DNA from: an uncultured Lewinella sp.
Lineage (GTDB): Bacteria; Bacteroidota; Bacteroidia; Chitinophagales; Saprospiraceae
Assembly (NCBI GenBank): GCA_913057725.1
Contig: CAJXOS010000045.1
Span: 1-41,665, forward strand
DNA length: 41,665 nucleotides
Reading direction: 5' to 3'
Each line of letters begins with the position of its first letter. Position 1 is the first letter of the stretch. The position numbers and the translations under genes are program-made. Of the stretch, positions 1-8,489 are shown in pieces. The notes below the pieces were generated by a model. That model saw only the letters and a list, made by a program, of their open reading frames with translations, did not search any database and was not told the DNA's origin.

Positions 1-91
1 TTACCTGGCTTCTTACCAGTGGCGTCTGTTGAATTCAGATTTCTACAGTCTGCCTCGCCGTCTGTTCTTGGGTGCAATCATGGACTTCTAA
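1..91 (+). CDS. C-terminal end of an outer-membrane beta-barrel protein, probably a TonB-dependent receptor (partial)
   Basis: An open frame runs from the window edge (first full codon at position 2) to TAA at 89-91. The last residues read SLPRRLFLGAIMDF. A barrel-type final strand ending in phenylalanine is the BAM recognition signature, and the 'LPR...LGA' ending is typical of Bacteroidota TonB-dependent receptors. It lies 116 nt upstream of a giant surface protein and a PorV-like barrel on the same strand, so it is probably the first part of one envelope operon. Only 29 residues are visible, so the receptor assignment rests on the ending and the context; another barrel family is possible. 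Confidence 0.6.
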   Translation, partial: YLASYQWRLLNSDFYSLPRRLFLGAIMDF

Positions 92-108
92 GACAATCTA
101 TCCTGAAG

Positions 109-142
109 GTCAGCCTGAAGCAGTTTACTGCCTTAGGCTGAC
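109..142 (+). other. Intercistronic stem-loop
   Basis: A 15-nt arm at 109-123 and an arm at 128-142 pair with about two mismatches around a TTTA loop. No T-run follows, so it is more likely an mRNA processing or stabilising hairpin between two operon genes than a classical terminator. Confidence 0.4.
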
Positions 143-207
143 ATTCGGAAAATATCAGGATTCCCCGCTGCTGCGGAGGATCTCTAATAACAGATAAACA
201 TTTAATT

Positions 208-3200
208 ATGCGTATTTCTAACTCATGGCTGTTGACCTTGCTCGCACTCTGTTTTACAGTGGCGTTGCAAGCCAACATCGACCCGAACCGACACAATCGT
301 CCGGGCACCGATACGCCATCGGATCAGGTGTCGTTCCGGGAAAACTGTGATAATGCAGTAACTCAGATCGATCAGCAGATCAACAACGTACGTGCCCGCC
401 TAACCACTGGTGGTGACGTATGGTGGGACGGTAACGATGGTCGTTACGTAGTTCCTAAACCACCTCCAGGTGTACCAGAAGTATCTTCCATCTTTGCGGG
501 TGGTGTATGGCTTGGTGGACGTGACCCTGGGGGTAACCTAAAGATTGCGGCACAGCAGTATGGCCGTAGTGGTGGTAACTTTGACTATTACCCTGGCCCT
601 CTTAACGAGGGTGACCCAGAATTCCCTGGCGGTCCTCTACAGGATCCTCGCCGTGGTACTGTAGGTCGTGATACTTGTGCCCAGTGGGACAAGTTCTTCA
701 TCGTAAGTGGTGCTAATATCGACGCTCACGTTAAGCGTTGGCGTTTGGCTCAGGCAGAAGGAGAAACTTTCCTTGACCCTGAGACTATTCCAGATGACAT
801 TCTGGGTTGGCCTGCGCGTGGTAACCGTTTCTTCGAAGGTATCCACCAGTTCCGTTTGCCTAATACCATTCAAGGTTTGGCAGGTTTCTGGGATCAGGAT
901 TTCGATGGTATCTATGAGCCAGACGAAGGGGATTACCCAATTATTGAGATTCGTGGTTGTTTGGACAAAGAACCTCAGTCGAGCCCGGATGAGATGATTT
1001 TCTGGGTATACAATGATAACGGTAACGCTCACCGCGAATCTGGTTCAGCTACTGCTATTCAGATGGAGGTGCAGGTACAAGCCTTCTCCTACCAGACAAG
1101 TGATGACATTAACAATATGACCTTTCAGCGTTATAAGCTGATCAACCGCGCGATTGAGCGGATTGATAGTACTTATTTTGCCATTTGGGTAGATGCTGAC
1201 TTGGGATGTTATACAGATGACTACGTTGGTTGTGATGTAAGCCGTAGTTTGGCTTATGTATACAATGCTGACCAGTTGGACGGTACCAACGGATGTACTT
1301 GTGATCAGGGTATTAATACCTACTGTGATGAGGTGCCGATTTTGGGTGTTGACTACTTCCGCGGACCATTGAATGAGTTCGGTGAAGAATTAGGTATGTC
1401 TTCATTTACCTACTTCAACAACGGTGGTGTTACTCCTACTCCTCCTCCAGGTACACAGGATCCAGGTACGCCTCAAGAATACTACAACTACCTATCTGGT
1501 CGCTGGCGCGATGGTACACCATTTACATTTGGTGGTGACGGATATCAAGAAGGTGGTCCAAGTATTCCTTATGCATTTATTGATCCACCAAACGCGACTG
1601 ATGGCTGGTCTATGTGTGCGGAAGGTCTTCCTGTAGGTGACCGCCGTACAATCCAAGCTTCTGGTCCGTTTACGCTACAGCCTGGTGCTGTAAATGAGCT
1701 TATCGTTGGTGTAGTTTGGGTTCCAGATCAGAACTATCCATGTCCAAGTATTAGCCGCCTACAAAAAGCGGACGATGTTGCACAGGACTTGTTCGATGCA
1801 TGTTTCGAGTTGACTCGTGGACCTGACGCTCCAGATGTAGACTGGGTAGAGTTGGATCGCGAAATCGTAGCTGTATTCTCTAACGACCCACTGACCTCTA
1901 ACAACGCTTTTGAAGAGTATGAGGAGCCAGGTTTGGGTATTGCTACAGGCTTCGACAGCTTGTATCGCTTTGAGGGGTACAAGTTGTACCAGTTCTCTGG
2001 TCCTAACATTTCTTTGGCTGACATTGATGATCCTGAGAAAGTACGCTTGGTTTATCAGGTGGACAAGCGCAATGGTATTGCGAAGATCTTCAACTGGGAT
2101 GCATTAAGCCCTGATGATAATGAAACACCAACTGCTGAGCCATTCTTTGTTCCTGAACTACAGGTAGACGGAGAGAACAGAGGTATCCGCCATACTTTCA
2201 GTATTACGGAAGACCAGTTCGCAGAGGGTGATCGTCGGTTGGTTAACCACCGTAAGTACTACTTCGCAGCGGTAGCCTACGCTTACAACAACTACTTAGA
2301 GTTTGACCAGAACCGCCAGGGTGAAGACCCAGGTCAGGATACACCATACCTAGAAGGTGACCGTAACATCGGTGACGGAGAGAACGGTTTCTACACCGTG
2401 ATCCCACGTATGATCTTGGATCGCAAGTTGCAGTCTGTTTATGGTGATGGAGCAGTAATTACTCGTGTCGACGGTGTTGGTACTGGTGAGAACTTCCTTG
2501 ATCTTTCTGACGAGACCCGCGATGAAATCGAAGGTCTAATCCGTGATGATAACGCAGCTTCATTTGGTGGTGAAGTAACCTATAAAGGTGGCTTTGGCCC
2601 GATCGAAGTGCAAATCTTCAACCCACTAGAGGTGGTTGATGGTGAGTACGAATTGACTTTCGTAGATGATGATCTTGGTAACGAAGAATTGGATGCGCCA
2701 ACTACTTGGACACTACGCAGCCTAACTAACTCTTCTGCTCCAGTAATCACATCAGAGAAATCAATTGCTGATCTAAATGAGCAGATCATCCGTGAATTCG
2801 GATTCTCTGTAACCGTAGCACAGGTGGCTGATGCCGGTACACTACCGTTTGAAGTTGAATCTAACGGTGTACGTGGTTATGATGAAGAGTACCTCAACCC
2901 AGATGCAATTCCTTGGTTGTTTGGTATCCGTGATAACCTACCTATCCAGTCTGGTAACCCTGTTGTGGATGCTGTGATCTATGACTTCATGGCTACTACC
3001 AATACCACTGATGCTGATTACAACCTGGATCCAAACCAGGCGTACTCTCAGTTGGGTAATGGATTTATGGTGCCTTACTACCTCGCCAACTGGCGTGATA
3101 ACGAGGCAGGTATTCCTTACTTGACTCCAGCATGGGTGAACTCTGGAAACAGTAATAACATTGTCCGTAACCAGACTTCTCTGGAAACACTTAATAACGT

Positions 3201-4341
3201 AGATATCGTATTCACTAGCGACAAGTCGCTATGGAGCCGCTGTGTGGTTATTGAGACAATGAACCCAGCATACGAAGACGCAGGTTTCTTCTCAATTGGA
3301 GAACGCAACATGTTTGACCTTCGTGATGATCCATCTGTAAGTAAAGAGGCAGATGCTGATGGTAACGCAATCCCTGACGCTAACCCACCATCAGGTGAGG
3401 AGTTCGGTATGGGATGGTTCCCAGGTTATGCAGTTGACGTGGAGACAGGTCAGCGCTTGAACATCTTCTTCGGTGAGAACTCTGTTTACGACTGTGATAA
3501 CCTAGCAGAACTTGGACTTGATCCAGATTGTGCTTCTTTGAACGGCGTAACTAATGCGGGTGGTGATATGATCTTCAACCCACACGGTGAGTTCTTTATT
3601 CCGCCAGCAGATGGTGGTGGTGCCGGTGTAAGTGCCTTCAACTACATCTCTGGTGGTCAGCACTTCATCTACGTTACTAACCAACCGTATGATCGTTGTG
3701 AAGAACTACTTGATCGCTTGGGTGATGGTAGCGCATTGCGTAAGGTAGCTCCACTACGTGACGTTACCTGGACCGGTATGATTGCTCTACCTCCAGGCCG
3801 TCAGATGAATAGCTACGCAGATGGTTTGATCCCTGAGGATGTAATCGTTAAACTGCGTGTTGACAACTCTTACCAAGTAGAAAAAGGTACCGGTGAATTC
3901 AACGGTTACCCAACTTACCGCTTCAAGCTAGAAGGTAAGCAAGCTGGTGATCTTGATGAGATCGGCTTGTCAGAAGCACTACAGGCCATTAACGTTGTAC
4001 CTAACCCTTACTACGGGTTCTCTGAGTACGAAGATTCTCAGTTTGAGAACATCGTTAAGATTTCTAATCTGCCTGCTGAGTGTACTGTGACCATCTACTC
4101 ACTTGATGGTAAGTTCATCAGAAAGTACGAGCGTAACGAAGTCGGTTCAGTACCTGTAGGTTCTAACCGTGCTATCGACCGTGGCCAGATTAATCCTGAC
4201 TTGGAATGGGATTTGAAAAACTTCCGCCAGATTCCAATTGCTAGTGGTGTTTATCTTATCCACGTTTCAGCTCCAGGATTGGGTGAGCGTACGCTGAAGT
4301 GGTTCGGTGTTAACCGTCAGTTTGACCCTTCAGGGCTATAA
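208..4341 (+). CDS. Giant secreted surface protein (1377 aa) with a T9SS-like C-terminal domain
   Basis: The protein begins with a Sec signal peptide (MRISNSWLLTLLALCFTVALQA, cleavage near residue 22). The body has no catalytic motif I recognise; it is rich in Asp, Gly, Asn and Pro, as in extracellular beta-rich proteins. The last ~90 residues contain a PNPYYG motif, a 'TIYSLDGKFIRKY' strand and 'IASGVYLIHV', which resemble the Ig-like sorting domains of T9SS cargo. It then ends in an unusual tail, KWFGVNRQFDPSGL, rather than the usual short basic end. It sits between a barrel receptor and a PorV/PorQ-family barrel, suggesting that the neighbours handle its export or anchoring. Codon use is strongly biased (GGT, CGT, AAC), consistent with high expression. 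Export is well supported; function is unknown. Confidence 0.75.
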   Translation: MRISNSWLLTLLALCFTVALQANIDPNRHNRPGTDTPSDQVSFRENCDNAVTQIDQQINNVRARLTTGGDVWWDGNDGRYVVPKPPPGVPEVSSIFAGGVWLGGRDPGGNLKIAAQQYGRSGGNFDYYPGPLNEGDPEFPGGPLQDPRRGTVGRDTCAQWDKFFIVSGANIDAHVKRWRLAQAEGETFLDPETIPDDILGWPARGNRFFEGIHQFRLPNTIQGLAGFWDQDFDGIYEPDEGDYPIIEIRGCLDKEPQSSPDEMIFWVYNDNGNAHRESGSATAIQMEVQVQAFSYQTSDDINNMTFQRYKLINRAIERIDSTYFAIWVDADLGCYTDDYVGCDVSRSLAYVYNADQLDGTNGCTCDQGINTYCDEVPILGVDYFRGPLNEFGEELGMSSFTYFNNGGVTPTPPPGTQDPGTPQEYYNYLSGRWRDGTPFTFGGDGYQEGGPSIPYAFIDPPNATDGWSMCAEGLPVGDRRTIQASGPFTLQPGAVNELIVGVVWVPDQNYPCPSISRLQKADDVAQDLFDACFELTRGPDAPDVDWVELDREIVAVFSNDPLTSNNAFEEYEEPGLGIATGFDSLYRFEGYKLYQFSGPNISLADIDDPEKVRLVYQVDKRNGIAKIFNWDALSPDDNETPTAEPFFVPELQVDGENRGIRHTFSITEDQFAEGDRRLVNHRKYYFAAVAYAYNNYLEFDQNRQGEDPGQDTPYLEGDRNIGDGENGFYTVIPRMILDRKLQSVYGDGAVITRVDGVGTGENFLDLSDETRDEIEGLIRDDNAASFGGEVTYKGGFGPIEVQIFNPLEVVDGEYELTFVDDDLGNEELDAPTTWTLRSLTNSSAPVITSEKSIADLNEQIIREFGFSVTVAQVADAGTLPFEVESNGVRGYDEEYLNPDAIPWLFGIRDNLPIQSGNPVVDAVIYDFMATTNTTDADYNLDPNQAYSQLGNGFMVPYYLANWRDNEAGIPYLTPAWVNSGNSNNIVRNQTSLETLNNVDIVFTSDKSLWSRCVVIETMNPAYEDAGFFSIGERNMFDLRDDPSVSKEADADGNAIPDANPPSGEEFGMGWFPGYAVDVETGQRLNIFFGENSVYDCDNLAELGLDPDCASLNGVTNAGGDMIFNPHGEFFIPPADGGGAGVSAFNYISGGQHFIYVTNQPYDRCEELLDRLGDGSALRKVAPLRDVTWTGMIALPPGRQMNSYADGLIPEDVIVKLRVDNSYQVEKGTGEFNGYPTYRFKLEGKQAGDLDEIGLSEALQAINVVPNPYYGFSEYEDSQFENIVKISNLPAECTVTIYSLDGKFIRKYERNEVGSVPVGSNRAIDRGQINPDLEWDLKNFRQIPIASGVYLIHVSAPGLGERTLKWFGVNRQFDPSGL

Positions 4342-4348
4342 AAATGCA

Positions 4349-4407
4349 GCCGACATTGAGTTTGGTAATCCGTTATAACGGATTACCAGGCTCAATGTAT
4401 TATCGGC
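4349..4407 (+). other. Large intercistronic hairpin with a perfect 26-nt palindromic core
   Basis: The core at 4363-4388 is a perfect palindrome (half-site TGGTAATCCGTTA). It is extended outward by ATTGAG/CTCAAT (4355-4360 and 4391-4396) and GCCGA/TCGGC. No clear T-run follows, so attenuation, RNA processing or mRNA protection between the giant surface protein gene and the PorV-like gene is more likely than full termination. Confidence 0.55.
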
Positions 4408-4469
4408 TTGTGATTTTCGGCACCTGTCTTTTTTGTGTTTGGGTGCCAAACCTTTAATAATCTACGGTA

Positions 4470-5519
4470 ATGAAAAAATCATTATACCTATTTATAATCT
4501 GCTCGTTCCTGACTGCGAGCCTCTTTGCCGGTAACCCGGATCGTCAGGGCGAGGCCGGTGCGGTACAGCTGCTACTTAACCCCTGGGCGGGTAGCGCCGG
4601 ACTGCACTCGATGAACACCTCCTTTGTGACAGGGGTGAATGCCTTGCGCATTAACCCTGCAGGGATGGTTCGGATAAACCGTACGGAATTTGCGCTTGGT
4701 AGTGCAAACTACCTCCAGGGTGCAGACATTCGCTTTAATTCTTTGGGTCTCACTCAAAAAGTGGGTGAAAATAGTGCCTTTGGCTTCAGCCTTATGTCCA
4801 TTGACTTTGGTGATATTCTAGTTACAACCACTGAGCTTCCGGATCCAGATCCAGACGGCCCAACGTTCAATATCAATTTCTTTAACATCGGTGTTTCTTA
4901 CGCTCACGTGTTCGAAAACAAAGTATCGGTTGGTGTTACCCTTCGTGGTGTAGCAGAATCTACTTCTGATGTTTCAGCTTTTGGTTTCGCAATTGATGCT
5001 GGTGTACAGTATGTAACTGGTGAAAATGACAATTTCAAGTTCGGTATTGCATTGCGTAACGTTGGTTCTCGTATGTCCTTCACTGGACAGGGCTTGGCTA
5101 CTAACGCACCTGCTGCCGATGGAGACTCTTACAGCTTGACACTTGCTCAACGTTCTGCTGGCTTTGAATTGCCATCTATGTTGAACATTGGTGGTAGCTA
5201 TGACTTCCTTATCGGCGACGGTACCCACCGCCTAACGGCTTTGGGTAACTTCACAGCTAACTCTTTCTCTCGCGACCAAATTGGTGCAGGATTGGAGTAC
5301 GGCTTGAAGGAGCGCTTCATGCTACGTGCTGGCTACCGCGTTGACATCGATGCTGATGTTGACCAGGAGTCTGTATATTCTGGGCCTAGTGCTGGTGCTA
5401 CTATCAGTGTACCACTAAGCAAGGAACGTAAGAATAATATGTTGTCTATTGACTACGCTTACCGTACTACCAAAGTATGGGACGGCACACATAACTTTGG
5501 CGTGCGTATCAACCTGTAG
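4470..5519 (+). CDS. PorV/PorQ-family outer-membrane protein
   Basis: A 349-aa protein with a signal peptide (MKKSLYLFIICSFLTASLFA). The mature start holds a pattern of the PorV/PorQ (UPF0164) family: an AGAVQLLLNPWAGSAGL stretch, then 'GVNALRINPAGM', where an early 'NPAG' follows a conserved Gly-rich segment. The remainder alternates as beta-strands of a FadL-like barrel. PorV is the T9SS shuttle that carries cargo from the translocon to the attachment complex. This copy follows a gene for a large surface protein with a sorting-like C-terminus, so it may be a dedicated paralogue for that cargo (inference). A strong terminator at 5614-5657 closes the unit. Family assignment is good; identity as the core PorV is not supported. 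Confidence 0.75.
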   Translation: MKKSLYLFIICSFLTASLFAGNPDRQGEAGAVQLLLNPWAGSAGLHSMNTSFVTGVNALRINPAGMVRINRTEFALGSANYLQGADIRFNSLGLTQKVGENSAFGFSLMSIDFGDILVTTTELPDPDPDGPTFNINFFNIGVSYAHVFENKVSVGVTLRGVAESTSDVSAFGFAIDAGVQYVTGENDNFKFGIALRNVGSRMSFTGQGLATNAPAADGDSYSLTLAQRSAGFELPSMLNIGGSYDFLIGDGTHRLTALGNFTANSFSRDQIGAGLEYGLKERFMLRAGYRVDIDADVDQESVYSGPSAGATISVPLSKERKNNMLSIDYAYRTTKVWDGTHNFGVRINL

Positions 5520-5613
5520 TATTAACTACTATATCTAGATCGCAAAACGGCTAAAAGGTACACTGCACTTGCGCGCAATTTGCATTTTCCGTACCTTTAC
5601 AGACCGAATGAGG

Positions 5614-5657
5614 CAAGAACGTTTTCACCCCAACCGTGAAAACGTTCTTGTTTTTTT
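5614..5657 (+). terminator. Rho-independent terminator of the outer-membrane operon
   Basis: A perfect 15-bp stem (5614-5628 pairs with 5636-5650; arm CAAGAACGTTTTCAC), a 7-nt loop CCCAACC and a run of seven T. It lies 95 nt after the PorV-like gene. The intervening part of the 5520-5798 gap holds another inverted pair (AAAGGTAC ... GTACCTTT) and nothing else I can assign. Confidence 0.9.
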
Positions 5658-5798
5658 GTCTTTAAATGGGTCCTATGTGTTGAGGGGAAACCATCAATCA
5701 GGATCATAAATTCTACCTAAGTAAAGACGGAGTCTGGTTAGATTGCAGATGAAAATAGCATCTTGCAGGATACCGATTTCGGCCAAAAATAGAGTGTT

Positions 5799-6272
5799 AT
5801 GTCTAAAGTGAGTTATCTGACCCCAGAAGGGTACGAAAGACTAAAGAACGAACTAGAAGAACTGAAGACCAATGGCCGCTCAGAGGTGGCAAAAGCTATT
5901 GCTGAAGCCCGTGAAAAAGGCGACTTGTCTGAGAATGCAGAGTACGACGCTGCTAAAGAAGCACAGGGCCTGCTAGAGTTGAAGATCAACGGCATGGAAA
6001 AAGTGCTGGCCAATGCACGCATCCTTGATAGCAGCCAATTAGATACCTCTAAGGTGACGGTATTGTCTAAGGTGACGATCAAGAATGTCAAGTTGAAGAA
6101 AGAAATGACTTATCACCTCGTATCTGAAAGCGAAGCTGATCTAAAAGCAGGTAAGATTTCTGTGAGCTCGCCAATCGGTAAAGGATTGTTGGGTAAAGAG
6201 GTTGGTGATGTAGCTGTAGTGGTAACACCACGGGGGAATATTGAATTCGAAATTCTCAATATCACAGTATAA
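5799..6272 (+). CDS. greA: Transcription elongation factor GreA
   Basis: GreA rescues backtracked RNA polymerase by stimulating cleavage of the 3' end of the transcript through the secondary channel. The 157-aa length is standard. The N-terminal coiled-coil hairpin (about residues 1-75) carries the acidic tip GDLSENAEYDAA, whose Asp and Glu residues coordinate the catalytic Mg2+. The C-terminal FKBP-like domain includes 'SPIGKGLLGKEVGD'. The HIT gene follows after 54 nt on the same strand, and the two may be co-transcribed. Assignment is secure. Confidence 0.97.
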   Translation: MSKVSYLTPEGYERLKNELEELKTNGRSEVAKAIAEAREKGDLSENAEYDAAKEAQGLLELKINGMEKVLANARILDSSQLDTSKVTVLSKVTIKNVKLKKEMTYHLVSESEADLKAGKISVSSPIGKGLLGKEVGDVAVVVTPRGNIEFEILNITV

Positions 6273-6326
6273 AAGGGTAAACTTTCCCTTCTGATAGAGA
6301 CTGCCTTTTATCGAAACCTATACCTA

Positions 6327-6722
6327 ATGGCCAGTATTTTTAGTCGCATCGTTGCCAGAGAGATTCCTTGCCACAAAGTAGCCGAAAGCGAGCATTATCT
6401 TGCTTTCCTGGATATCAATCCACGCGCGCAAGGGCACACCCTAGTGATTCCAAAGAAGGAAGTTGATTACATTTTCGATTTGGACGCTGAGACCTATAAC
6501 GGCTTGTGGGCTTTTGCTCGGCGCGTAGGCGCAGCATTGGAGAAAGCTGTACCCTGCAAGCGCGTAGGTATTGCTGTTATTGGCCTGGAAGTACCTCATA
6601 CTCACATCCACTTGATTCCTATCAATCGTGTAGGGGATATCAATTTTGAACGGCCACCTATGCAGTTCAGTCAAGAAGAGTTCGCTTCCATTGCGGCTAA
6701 AGCAGCAGCTGCTTTTGAATAA
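6327..6722 (+). CDS. HIT family protein (histidine-triad nucleotide-binding hydrolase)
   Basis: A 131-aa protein with the histidine triad HTHIHLIPI near residues 91-99; the central His acts as nucleophile on nucleotide phosphoramidates or dinucleoside polyphosphates. The N-terminal 'SIFSRIVAREIPCHKVAE' and 'AFLDINPRAQGHTLVIPK' segments are classic for the Hint branch. It lies downstream of greA in a probable two-gene unit and converges on ruvC. An imperfect inverted repeat (TAAGGAACGG at 6736-6745, CCGTTCCTTA at 6773-6782) in the gap may terminate both genes. The physiological substrate is not known. Confidence 0.93.
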   Translation: MASIFSRIVAREIPCHKVAESEHYLAFLDINPRAQGHTLVIPKKEVDYIFDLDAETYNGLWAFARRVGAALEKAVPCKRVGIAVIGLEVPHTHIHLIPINRVGDINFERPPMQFSQEEFASIAAKAAAAFE

Positions 6723-6735
6723 AGCACTCAATGTT

Positions 6736-6782
6736 TAAGGAACGGGAGTATTCGTGAAGTAACTTTTACCTTCCGTTCCTTA
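6736..6782. terminator. Possible bidirectional terminator between the HIT gene and ruvC
   Basis: Perfect 10-nt inverted repeats (6736-6745 and 6773-6782) are separated by a 27-nt loop and lie between two convergent genes. T-runs are weak, so this is a position-based call. Confidence 0.4.
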
Positions 6783-6803
6783 TATACTCCTAATGCGCCG
6801 ATC

Positions 6804-7376
6804 TTATTTTTGTCTTCCTGGATTGTCTTTTAAGAAGGCCTCCCATCCTTGATAATGTTTGCCTGTACCCACTGCGTTACGACTTTGGTGGTAGTGACAT
6901 AAGGCAACCCCCAGTGCATCAGTAGCATCCAATAATTGTTGGCTTAAGTCGAGTTTTAACTCGTTTTCCAGCATGGCGGCTACCTGTTCTTTTGAGGCAT
7001 TTCCATTTCCGGTAATGGCTTGTTTGATCTTCCGGGGAGCATACTCCTGTACATCTACTCCGCTCGTCATGGCAGCAGCTATTGCTACACCCTGGGCCCG
7101 GCCCAGCTTTAGCATCGATTGGGCGTTTTTGCCGTAAAAAGGAGCCTCGATGGCCATTTCTCTTGGCTTATGCGTAAAAATGACTTGCTTGAGGCGTTCG
7201 AAGATGCGTTGTAAACGCTCTTCATGACGCGGAAACTTGCTAAGGCGAATGACTCCCATTTCTAGCATACTGATTTTCTTGCCATCGACTTGAATGATAG
7301 CAAAACCAAGGAGGTTGGTTCCGGGATCAACACCGAGAATACGATAACTAGCAGGATTTTTCTTATTCTGTGCCAT
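6804..7376 (-). CDS. ruvC: Crossover junction endodeoxyribonuclease RuvC
   Basis: RuvC resolves Holliday junctions together with the RuvAB branch-migration motor. The 190-aa protein shows the RNase H-like catalytic acids: D17 in ILGVDPGT, E77 in MAIEAPF, and D150/D153 in LDATDALGVALCHYH. The 'APRKIKQAITGNGNASKEQV' region (residues 113-132) is the family's DNA-contact segment. It is transcribed divergently from the flippase-like gene; a TAACTTTG box (reverse complement of 7403-7410) fits a Bacteroidota -7 element about 27 nt before the start codon. Assignment is secure. Confidence 0.96.
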   Translation of the reverse strand: MAQNKKNPASYRILGVDPGTNLLGFAIIQVDGKKISMLEMGVIRLSKFPRHEERLQRIFERLKQVIFTHKPREMAIEAPFYGKNAQSMLKLGRAQGVAIAAAMTSGVDVQEYAPRKIKQAITGNGNASKEQVAAMLENELKLDLSQQLLDATDALGVALCHYHQSRNAVGTGKHYQGWEAFLKDNPGRQK

Positions 7377-7402
7377 GGAAGCTAGAGTGGCCTATTGTTA
7401 CT

Positions 7403-7410
7403 CAAAGTTA
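7403..7410 (-). promoter_or_regulatory. Possible ruvC -7 promoter box
   Basis: On the minus strand this reads TAACTTTG, an exact match to TAnnTTTG. I see no TTG at the expected distance upstream, so this is only half of a Bacteroidota promoter. Confidence 0.35.
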
Positions 7411-7435
7411 AACAGAATGTTGAATATTTGAGCTT

Positions 7436-8440
7436 TTGGTTGAAAAAGATTTTATTTCTCGAAGCTTAGCGTTCTTTACGCCTAAACGGCGGCGTTTCCT
7501 ACGTCAGCTTATTGGACTTGGGCTTATTGTTTTATTGGCTTGGCAACTCAGTCATGGTGATCAACTGGTTCAATGGTGGCAGGACTTACAAAGGTCTTTA
7601 GAAAATGGTAATGCCTTTACCTATCTCTTGCCTGCAGTGCTACTCATGCCTTTAAATTGGACGCTGGAGACGCTCAAATGGCGTCAATTGCTAGGAAATA
7701 GTAGCGGCTTGTCTTGGCGAGAAACTTGGGCATCAGTATTGGCTGGAATTAGTGTGTCATTAGCTACTCCAAATCGTATTGGGGAGTATGGCGGGCGAGC
7801 TATGGTAGCTCCGGTAGGGCAAGCCGTGAATATTGTGTGGACGAGCATAATCGGAAGCCTCTGTCAGTGGACAGCTTTCGTCGTCTGCGGATGGCCTTCT
7901 CTGTGTTTGTGGGTGCAGTCTTGGTACAACTGGTCGGGCATTGGCACCTGGTTGCTGGCCTTAAGTCTGCCAGCCATCTTGGTTGTTGTTTGGTTGGTCC
8001 TCTTTCGAATGGATTTGCGAAGCTGGCTAAACCAAAAATTGCATAACTACAAATGGTGGCGTTGGTTACAATTACAGTTAAAGGGCGTAGCCCGTATTTC
8101 TACTACGGCTGCCTTAAGAGCACTAATGCTTGCTATAGTGCGATTTGTGGTGTATTGCTTTCAGTTTCTTTTGCTCTTGTGGTTTTACGGAGCATCCTTG
8201 AGTCTGATAGATGGCATAAGCGGCATCTTTAGTATATATTTAATACAGGCAGGTATACCACTGCCCCCAGGCCTTAGCGTTATAAGTCGTAGTGAGATAG
8301 CAGTGCTATTTTGGGATGGTATTGCTGTAAATCCGTTGACGATTGTTAGTGCTACCTTTAGCGTTTATTTACTCAATCTGGTTGTGCCGGCTATTCTGGG
8401 AGCCTGGGTTATATTGAGAAAAAATAAGCACAACCGTTAA
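7436..8440 (+). CDS. Flippase-like integral membrane protein (LPG synthase TM-domain family)
   Basis: A 334-aa polytopic protein with about seven or eight hydrophobic segments. The conserved signature 'LATPNRIGEYGGRA' (residues ~108-121) is that of the lysylphosphatidylglycerol synthase TM family (PF03706, UPF0104), whose members act in lipid flipping or glycolipid handling. There is no C-terminal aminoacyl-transferase domain. The frame is closed by TGA at 7421-7423 and holds no ATG before about residue 72, so TTG at 7436 is the only start that keeps the first membrane segment. It precedes the DUF3108-DUF4230-pgeF group by 49 nt and may be co-transcribed. The substrate is unknown. Confidence 0.8.
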   Translation: MVEKDFISRSLAFFTPKRRRFLRQLIGLGLIVLLAWQLSHGDQLVQWWQDLQRSLENGNAFTYLLPAVLLMPLNWTLETLKWRQLLGNSSGLSWRETWASVLAGISVSLATPNRIGEYGGRAMVAPVGQAVNIVWTSIIGSLCQWTAFVVCGWPSLCLWVQSWYNWSGIGTWLLALSLPAILVVVWLVLFRMDLRSWLNQKLHNYKWWRWLQLQLKGVARISTTAALRALMLAIVRFVVYCFQFLLLLWFYGASLSLIDGISGIFSIYLIQAGIPLPPGLSVISRSEIAVLFWDGIAVNPLTIVSATFSVYLLNLVVPAILGAWVILRKNKHNR

Positions 8441-8489
8441 ACAGAACGCGCTGCTGCCCTGTACATAAAGGTGCAAAACCCTGATAACG

